A DNA stretch of 64,000 nucleotides from NCBI GenBank assembly GCA_022592445.1, contig JABYQR010000064.1, positions 62,001-126,000 on the forward strand, given 5' to 3'. The notes under the pieces are model-generated. The model saw only the letters and a list, made by a program, of their open reading frames with translations, was not told the origin of the DNA and did no database searches. The position numbers were made by a program, and so were the translations under genes. This stretch comes from Cytidiella melzeri. Its lineage: Eukaryota > Basidiomycota > Agaricomycetes > Polyporales > Irpicaceae. This document shows positions 57,098 through 64,000 of this stretch, piece by piece (within the stretch, counting starts at the first letter, position 1; each line of letters starts with the position of its first letter).

Positions 57098-58516
57098 TCA
57101 TCGTGGGGAAGGCAGTCCCGAACGTAGCTGTAAACTCCTTAATTGCTCTTCAGCCATCCGCCGTGCTCGAGCTTCTTCGTCCGCCGCCCGCTCAGCCTCG
57201 ACCCGTCTCCTCGCTTCGTCCTCCAATCTGCTCTCGGCCATCTTCAGAGCCTGTTTCGCCCTCGCCGCATCCGCCTCTGCCCTGGTCAGCTGATTGGACA
57301 ACCGCAGCGTCAGATGCTCCTGGTCAGCCGACTGTCTCCTAAGACTGTCGATCTCCTGCTGCAGCTGCTTGAGCAGGGCGTCTTGCGGTGGTAGCGCGTG
57401 ATTGTATGACGCAGAAGCAGAAGAAGAGAAGACACCGTGTAGTCCGTTTCGATGGTTCGCATGGCGTGATGTGCCGTGGGTGTGGTTATTGTGGTGGCTG
57501 GTGTGAGAGCTGTGATTGTACGTAGGGGTGGGGATGCTGTTGGAACTTGTCGCGGAAGCGGGAGGACGGTAGTTGTAAGGATGGGCATGCTCCTCGCTGT
57601 CGTATTCGTCATCAGACATCACTATAGGACCTCCCTCTCCCCACATGTAACCCATCTCCTCCTCCTCGTCATCGTCGGTAGGGCTGTTTCGGATGGCAGA
57701 GGTCCTGAAAGAGGAGGCATCGACTGGTCGCAGGGTGGCAATGGGTGGAACGTCGTATCGCTGCGGCAGTTCCTCCAGCCGCACTGACGCAGGGTGGTAA
57801 GGTGCTGCTTCAGATACAGGAGTAGGCTGCGGAGGCGTGTCTTTCTGCGTGCGCCCGCGCTTCCTCGGGCGCTTAGTGCCTGGGGGAGCCTCCAGGTTGA
57901 CGGTCCAGTACGAACCGAAGCCAGGGTCTGTTGCAGGTCTTGGTTGTCGTTCAAATAATCGGTTGAGTGACAAATGATGTCGTACGGATTGCTATGATGC
58001 AGAGAAAGGGGGGTCATTATTTGAACACGAAATTGTCTTCTTTATTGCAGAAGGGGTATAAATGCGCACCTTCCACGCTGGCCCCGCAGTCTTATAATAT
58101 GGGTACTTTTTCTCCATCGCTGCGTATATTTCTCGTATCGTCAAACGCTTTTTGGGGCTTCCTAGGATGGCGCATCGCAGGATGACGGGCAGGGTGTGTT
58201 GCGGTCGGCCGTTGGTATCAGGGAGACAGGCGAGCGTATCTGGACAGTCCGGGTGAGGTTCGTGTGGACGCATTATTACGTCTGATTGGGCATAATAATT
58301 GGACTCTGCTGCTGCACGTTCGTAGGCCATTGTGTTGATGGGAGGTGGAGAAGTGCTTCCGTTCTGGACGTGCTGCTGCATCCTGCTTTCGAGCCGGAGT
58401 GGGGGGTGGGGTGGAAGAGACGTCAAAAGGGGGAGGAGTGTGGCCATGGGGTGTGCTGACCTTGTTTCACGTTCTTGTGTGCTTTCTGGGTTGAGCAGGT
58501 TGTTGAGTGAGGACAT
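57098..58516 (-). CDS. forkhead transcription factor with C-terminal coiled coil
   Basis: Sequence-specific DNA-binding regulator. The start at 58516 gives MSSLNNLLNPESTQERETRS. After a Pro/Ser-rich leader, the forkhead domain begins near residue 95: TNGRPQHTLPVILRCAILGS, PKKRLTIREIYAAMEKKYPY then YKTAGPAWK. Across an intron (about 57993-58070) it continues SVRHHLSLNRLFERQPRPA and GFGSYWTVNLEAPPGTKRPR, the recognition helix and wing. The rest is low-complexity with an acidic patch (SPTDDDEEEEMGYMWGEGG) and a His/Ser/Asn-rich region. It ends in a C-terminal coiled coil of about 80 residues (LKQLQQEIDSLRRQSADQEH, AKQALKMAESRLEDEARRRV, ARRMAEEQLRSLQLRSGLPS). The coiled coil suggests dimerisation. 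The start is chosen by plausibility; an earlier in-frame ATG exists. Confidence 0.85.
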
Positions 58517-59203
58517 TAGAGGGGGAAGGGGGGACGAGGGTGACGAGGGTTTGGGTGGAAGGTGAAACCGGAGAATTTGACGGTGTTGTCCTGTGGGTCC
58601 AACCGGGCGTGCAGACAGTGGCAGCAGGTCCATCGTTGTGGTTTTCCCCCAGATCCGCCCTGCCGATCCGCTCAGGCCGCTCTCCGGCCCCTTCCCACCC
58701 ACACAACTCCGTCTCGCCCGTCGTCTGCACATTTCCTCTCCCTCTCTCGCCCTCGACACCAGCAGCGACCGTGGACTGAGACAACCTTCGACACGACACA
58801 CATCCGCGGACCCCCCACAGTGAATAATGCGGCAGTCCCAGACCATCAGCAGAAGGACGACCGGCACACGCCAGGCCCCCTAAGCTCAATCACGAGCACA
58901 CAATCACGTCTCAATATTACGAGACCTTTTGCGGAAACTGTCTCAGCGGCCGCGGCGCCATCTCTTGATGCTCGAACAGCATTCTTTTGTGTAGCAAGTT
59001 CCAGCCGCCATTTCCTGGGGGGCCCGCTCACTCACTCCGATAGCTAATGGGCTTCACGCATCACAGCTAGCGAAACAATACGAAAAATCGAGATGAGGAA
59101 TAAATCGTGGTTATCGTACATATTGAAAGGGTATACGAAAATATGCCGGCGTCCAGGAACAGAACTCATTCGCTCCAAAGACGTGACGAGTTCCACGTTC
59201 ACT
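58517..59203. other. forkhead upstream region and NIPSNAP 3' region
   Basis: These 687 nt hold no gene that can be supported. Open frames over 58517-58870 overlap the forkhead leader in several frames and look like long 5' UTR sequence. Confidence 0.4.
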
Positions 59204-60481
59204 TCAGAGGGCTGTATGGCAACGGCTCGAGAATAATCGAATCCATAAACTTTGAGAACTCAGCCGTCTGTACATGCATAGGGTGTCAAGTCAGGCTGTG
59301 TACATCTGTAAACGACTGTTGTTGGCGTACCTTGACGACCGTGTCTGACCACCCTTCCAACTTCCACGCCTCCTCCCGTTTCTCCTTGCGGCTAGCTAAA
59401 TTGCTAACAGACATTTGGTTGTCAGCAGAGGGCACTCAAGATAGACGTATGACCAGGCTTACTCATACTGCCACATGTGGTACACGTGATGAAGCCGACC
59501 GATCTGCGAAAACCACGCTCCTACAGGCTCGACGTATTGCCTACGGGCCTCGATACCCTTTCGCCTGTACACAAGTCAGGTATGTAACATGCGTCAAGCA
59601 TGCACGTCAATACGTACCAGGCATGCTCCCACTCCAGCAGCGCTCCAGGTTTGAGCTGGTATTTCCTCAGCTCGAATATACCACCTTCGGTATGAGGAGG
59701 GGCTGTGGGGAAGAACGCGAATTCTTGACACAGCTGCGACTCGCGCGAGTTTAGGTACGGTATCATCTTCTGGTACGCTTTCTGATACTACAATGGTGTA
59801 AGATGGAGTTACAGCCTATGCGTCAATACAAGTGAAAGGGACGGGCGCACATCCGAGTTACGAATCTTTGCGACAGTCTTGTCGTACCCACTATAGTTTT
59901 CGTACTCCAATATATGATCTTATGGCGATGGCAGTCAGTGTTGATGCTAACGAATGTGAGGGTAGGAGACGTACAGAACGTGTCCTGCTCGCCAATTACA
60001 ACCTCCCAGCTTCCAGACAGCTTTACGTGCAACTCTGGGTCATCCTTGATTGTCGCGTAGTAATCCGCTCTGTGAACTGATGTGTGAGTATGGTGCCACC
60101 GACGCGTCAGGAGATGTGAGTCAGCAGTACGCACGCAGCCTTCTTGTAGTTCTCTGTTTCGCTTGGCTTCACTTTGTGTACTAGGTGCGCAGATGGGTCA
60201 GAAACCACCTGAGTTCATTAAATGTTACTCACCTTCAAAGCCATGGATATACTTCCCTCGCGCCACGAGCCTAGAGTGCTGCTGAACCTGTACGTCTCCT
60301 TCCCTCTGCGCCTCAGGAGAGCCATGCAGGATAGACTGGAGGCACATATTCACTTCGTTGAGTCACACCGTCGACTGCTTAGGTCGCCCCATTGACTTCT
60401 CACCTTGACTGAGATTGCCCTCGCTGATTGGGCAGTGATGGCTGAGGGTCTGAGCGCCCGAGTGCTAAGTCGAGCGAGCAT
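59204..60481 (-). CDS. mitochondrial NIPSNAP-family protein
   Basis: NIPSNAP proteins are mitochondrial ferredoxin-like-fold proteins linked in animals to mitophagy signalling; the fungal role is unclear. The start at 60481 gives a mitochondrial presequence (MLARLSTRALRPSAITAQSA). The next exon reads SILHGSPEAQREGDVQVQQH and SRLVARGKYIHGFEV. The first NIPSNAP domain includes HKVKPSETENYKKA, DYYATIKDDPELHVKLSGSW and EVVIGEQDTF. The second includes YLNSRESQLCQEFAFFPTAP, GGIFELRKYQLKPGALLEWE and VEPVGAWFSQIGRLHHVYHM. The last exons are NLASRKEKREEAWKLEGWSD and TAEFSKFMDSIILEPLPYSP, ending with TGA at 59204-59206. Introns are short. It is divergent from the glycosyltransferase-like gene. Confidence 0.87.
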
Positions 60482-60705
60482 GTCGGTAAAGAGCGATTAT
60501 CAAGAAAGGGAGTGTCTGTATGAGCAGCTTTGAAGCAAACGGATGTCTTATGTGCACGGTGTTGGTGGGAGGGGGTGAGAGAGCAGCCTGGCTAACCGCA
60601 CAGTGTTCGCGTTGGTCTCCGCTTTACCGCCATCACACATCGACGTAAGCGGGGTATGTGCAAGGCGTGGGAATCTGCGAGGCTCGGTCTTTGAACAGTG
60701 AAGAC

Positions 60706-62631
60706 ATGCTGAAGCTCAACATACAACGACTGCTCACGCTCTCTCTACTACCACTGCTAGCCTTTCTGGTTAAGAAATGGTCATCTCAGCACAAACATGA
60801 ACTATCGGCTGGCAGTGCAGTCAGTGTGAAGGTGACCATCGACGTCTGGCAGACGTACTCACGACCTGTTGCCGATAGGCTCAACCCCGCCTTGGGTCTC
60901 TAGACGATTTGAACAGTGACAAGAGGGACCCCGACACTACCGCAGTTGTCTTGAACTGGTCTCGGTTTACCAACGTCAAACGCATCGCATCCCTGCTATG
61001 CTCTCCCTTGCTAGACGGTATCATTGCAGAGGTCCTCGTCTGGAATAACAGTCCCCAGAAGATCTCATACGAAGTGCGATTCCCTCAATCATTTTATCCT
61101 TGAATGATATCCCAGCACGTCTGCCAACCCTCTGTCATTTGGTTGTCTAGGACTTCACTGATAGCACCTGTCCACGGTCCAAGCTGAAGATACACAATTC
61201 CCCTGAAAACTTGTACTTCCAGGCACGGTTCCTTGCGTGTGCCCAAGCGTCAACACAATATTGTTTCATACAGGTATGCACGTATGTTGGTAGCAGCTAC
61301 CCTTCAAAATTGACGCATATCTCTGCATGAGGATGACGACTTTCTCGTGCTTCCTGAGGTGATCCATGCCTTGCATGCTCGCATATGCCAGACGCGGGAC
61401 CCACACACGATACATCTTCTTCCTCCACATGAACACCTTTCTTCCTCTCTGCGCGAAACACTCGTCAAAAACGATGTTTCGCTAGAAAGATCAATACACA
61501 CGGGCTTCGCGTGGCTCGGCCACGGCGCGATCATGCATCGTTCGGAAGTCGTTGGGTTTTTGGGAACCATGCAAGCTCTGAATGCGTCTGACGCTGAGAT
61601 GAAGATGGCGGACAATTATTATGCTGTCCTGAGGAACCGTGTGCCTGAGATTTGGTTCGATCAGGGTATCGAGCTGGGCGGAGGTCAGCCTTTTACCGTT
61701 GGCGTCGAAGGAGACGAGCGCAATAACAGACACATCGTGCGTAACAAGTTGCGAACAGACTGAATCAATTGGAGTTCAACACCTTGTGTGCAGATCAAGG
61801 CGACTAAGTACCTCGAGTCCATTACTTTCGATGATCCTTCTTGGGTAGAAGGATCGTCCTTTGTTCGCACGGTCGACGGAGGTAGTCAGTCAGAAGCTCT
61901 TCTGACTCGAGCTGCGTGTCGAGGCGCACGTTGTCTACTGGTAACCAACATCGAGTTGTTACCAGGATCACTTGAGCGAGTGACTGACAGCGCCACCAAC
62001 ATGATCAGGCTCGAGGCACGCAATCGCGATCGAATTAACGTCGCAGCGATACAAACGTACCTGGAGCAGCCGCCCTCCATGGCCGTCGACAACCGGCGCG
62101 AAACGTACTATAAGAGCTCAGGAGGTCAGTCTTTTGTTGATCGAGGGTACATTTTATCTGTTGGCTGAACGTTGGATCATGTGCCTCTAGACGCAAAGAT
62201 GGGCGACTTCATCCAGCTGGAATTTTTTGAGGATCTGCGGCTGTTGAGCACTTTTACTGCATTCGAGATGGCGTTGCTCGTTGATCGTGACACCGAACGC
62301 ATTATCCGGTCCAGCAGGGTCTCTACTTCCTCCGATGGTCTCACGCAGGTACGTTGTGGGAGCGCGCTTCCGAATGGTCTGCATCCCTGATTTTTTTTTT
62401 TGATAGTGCACGCATGCAAGCAATATATTATGCATGGACGTGAAAGTTGACGGGGAGATGTTACGTGAATGCACAGTAACTTGGCACTCCGGTGACGGGC
62501 CTCGCTGCGACTCGGATGCTGGGTACCGTACTGTGAGGCTGGAAATTGTGCGGCCTGTTCAACCGCCTGTCACCTGGCGCGTGCATGAGGCCTGGGTCCG
62601 GGGACGAAACCGACCGAACGACGAACTGTAG
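60706..62631 (+). CDS. glycosyltransferase-like membrane protein ending NDEL
   Basis: Probable ER/Golgi glycosyltransferase; family not certain (GT64/exostosin-like in style). The start at 60706 gives MLKLNIQRLLTLSLLPLLAF, a signal anchor or signal peptide. After an intron come SLDDLNSDKRDPDTTAVVLN, then NWSRFTNVKRIASLLCSPLL and EVLVWNNSPQKISYE, a GT-A-like opening. DFTDSTCPRSKLKIHNSPEN and ACAQASTQYCFIQ join across an intron to DDDFLVLPEVIHALHARI, a DxD-type metal motif. HTGFAWLGHGAIMHRSEVVG and MKMADNYYAVLRNRVPEIWF follow, then FIQLEFFEDLRLLSTFTAFE and SDAGYRTVRLEIVRPVQPPV. The C-terminus GRNRPNDEL (TAG at 62629-62631) resembles an ER-retrieval tetrapeptide. An earlier ATG at 60658 is possible. 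Confidence 0.65.
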
Positions 62632-62852
62632 TAACTTGCAGCATTTCGAGCCATTTGTTTTACTAGTGCTTTTCTGCTGACAGTACAATAATCAAGTAGC
62701 AGTTACCGGTATCTATATGGGCGCTTAGATGCATAATCAGGGGGATCGGTTAGTAGAGCCTGAGCCAGTGTGTCTTATACCCGAGTTCACGTCTTGCGAC
62801 CAGCCACCGCTCTGCTCATGCAGCTGTCCGCTCAACATCTTCATTCGTTGCG

Positions 62853-64000
62853 GTGATGATTTCAATACGAGCGCGGCCTCATTTCAAGCCATCAACACAA
62901 TTTCAATGTAGAATCTCCGCTACCCGTCAGGGTCTCAACACGGCGGTAGTGGGACAGGCCTTTCCCGTCCCGTTGGAACACCAACTTCGGGCGAGGGTAG
63001 TTTCTCATCAGCATGAAGAGTTTCATCACTCGCACTGACCTTGATGCATGTGCACGATTGAATCTTTTCATTCCAGGCCCGCATAGCAGAAATCGACGCA
63101 GCTAAGGGCGTTTCTCCCTCCCTCATCGATACTTTCAATAGACACCACGACTATCTCCGGATTTCGTTGACGGAAAAATGCAATCTTCGTTGTAAGTGAT
63201 TTGCTCTTGTCTACAATTTTTTTTGCCTGTGGCTCAAGTTCTGATTTTGCTGGCAAAATCTCAGGCTTCTACTGCATGCCCGCCGAAGGGGTACAGCTCT
63301 CGCCGAAAGATAACATACTTTCCGACGACGAAGTCATCCGACTCGCGTCACTGTTCGTGCGAAACGGTGTGAAGAAGATTCGGCTCACCGGAGGAGAACC
63401 CACCGTGCGTAAAGGGTTGCCAAACTTGGTTGGTGAGGCTCCCTAAGAAATGTTATCGCTCACGGCATACACAGCACACGGACTTACACCCTCCATTTCC
63501 GCAGCACGTTTGAATGCGCTGCGCACGCTTGGGCTACAGTCTATCGGCATGACGACAAACGGAATCGCCTTGCACCGCCGGCTACCAGAGCTAGTTCAGA
63601 ATGGTCTGACACACTTGAACATAAGGTTAGTCGTGTGCGTCAATCTGTGGTAGGTGTTTGTTTGATTGATGAGCTCTCGTCCACGAATAGCCTCGACACG
63701 CTGGACCCGTTCAAGTTCGAGATTATGACACGTCGGCTGGGCCACGACGCCGTGTTGCGCTCGCTTCACGTCGCTTTGGAATCTCCCTTGCAATCTGTGA
63801 AGGTCAACGTGGTCATCATCAGGGGCTTGAATGATTCCGAGGTCTTGGATTTCGTGGAGATGACAAAGGACAAGGCGCTTTCGATACGGTTCATAGAGTT
63901 CATGCCATTCACAGGTCTGTTGGAGACCTATTTTCTTTCCATTCTCCGAAAATCGTGTGCTGAACACATTTCTGCGTCTCTAGATAATCAATGGGATAAG
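62853..64000 (+). CDS. molybdenum cofactor biosynthesis radical-SAM enzyme MoaA/CNX2, 3' end beyond window
   Basis: Converts GTP to 3',8-cyclo-GTP, the first step of molybdenum cofactor synthesis, in mitochondria. The start at 62853 gives a basic presequence-like leader ([20 protein letters not shown]). Splicing at about 63000 and 63077 joins QLRAR to [15 protein letters not shown]. The 4Fe-4S motif reads [20 protein letters not shown], with the middle Cys codon split by the intron 63192-63264 (T|GC). Next come [97 protein letters not shown] and [11 protein letters not shown]. The last exon in view starts DNQWDK and runs off the window. Filamentous fungi often fuse MoaA to MoaC; that part would lie outside. 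Confidence 0.93.

Overview
The window is nuclear DNA from a filamentous basidiomycete, most likely an Agaricomycete (polypore or mushroom lineage). Genes are dense on both strands and nearly all are split by 45-70 nt introns with GT...AG ends and CTNAY-like branch sites. One gene matches the polyporopepsin family, known from wood-decay fungi. Intergenic gaps are mostly 0.1-0.9 kb, and there is no operon, plasmid, phage or CRISPR signature. About 32 protein-coding genes are recognised, two of them cut by the window edges.

Layout. 1-9.0 kb: riboflavin synthase (partial), a secreted GH5 exo-beta-1,3-glucanase, a taxilin-like coiled-coil protein with an embedded SUMO-like domain, and UDP-GlcNAc pyrophosphorylase. 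9.7-16.5 kb: a BRCA2/Brh2 homologue, mitochondrial processing peptidase alpha, a degenerate tRNA-like remnant, and an F-box protein. 16.9-25.2 kb: alkaline ceramidase, a WSC-domain secreted protein, mitochondrial EF-Ts, NAF1, and a PEHE-like nuclear protein. 25.3-34.0 kb: a probable mitochondrial protein carrying a 30-nt minisatellite, a Pfa4-like DHHC palmitoyltransferase, an RSC4-like tandem bromodomain protein, an ACT-domain protein, and RNase T2. 34.7-44.8 kb: a membrane-anchored aldehyde dehydrogenase (MSC7-like), a RING-H2 ligase (RNF126-like), a polyporopepsin-type aspartic protease, D-amino-acid oxidase, and one unrecognised gene. 45.2-52.9 kb: a doubtful small gene, an UNC93-like MFS protein, an ARMT1/DUF89 phosphatase, and an OLE1-type delta-9 desaturase. 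53.2-64 kb: UTP13, a forkhead factor, a NIPSNAP protein, a type II/ER glycosyltransferase-like protein, and the start of MoaA/CNX2.

The genes are a mix of housekeeping functions rather than one pathway. Several neighbours are divergent pairs sharing 125-480 nt promoters (EF-Ts/NAF1, mitochondrial protein/Pfa4, ALDH/RING ligase, NIPSNAP/glycosyltransferase). Genes for secreted or metabolically regulated products (glucanase, WSC protein, RNase T2, aspartic protease, OLE1, ARMT1) have a clear TATA box 50-90 nt upstream of the ATG. Most housekeeping genes do not.

The most unusual signal is extreme microexons. In the OLE1 gene the conserved protein is restored only if exons of 5 nt and 3 nt are spliced in, and the 3-nt exon is a single CAT encoding a histidine of the third catalytic His box. 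The alkaline ceramidase needs a 4-nt exon. Skipping the 3-nt exon would remove one conserved residue of the iron-binding box in frame, and skipping the 4-nt exon would give an immediate stop. These tiny exons could therefore act as splicing switches on two lipid enzymes. That role is inference; the splice-site arrangement is visible in the sequence.
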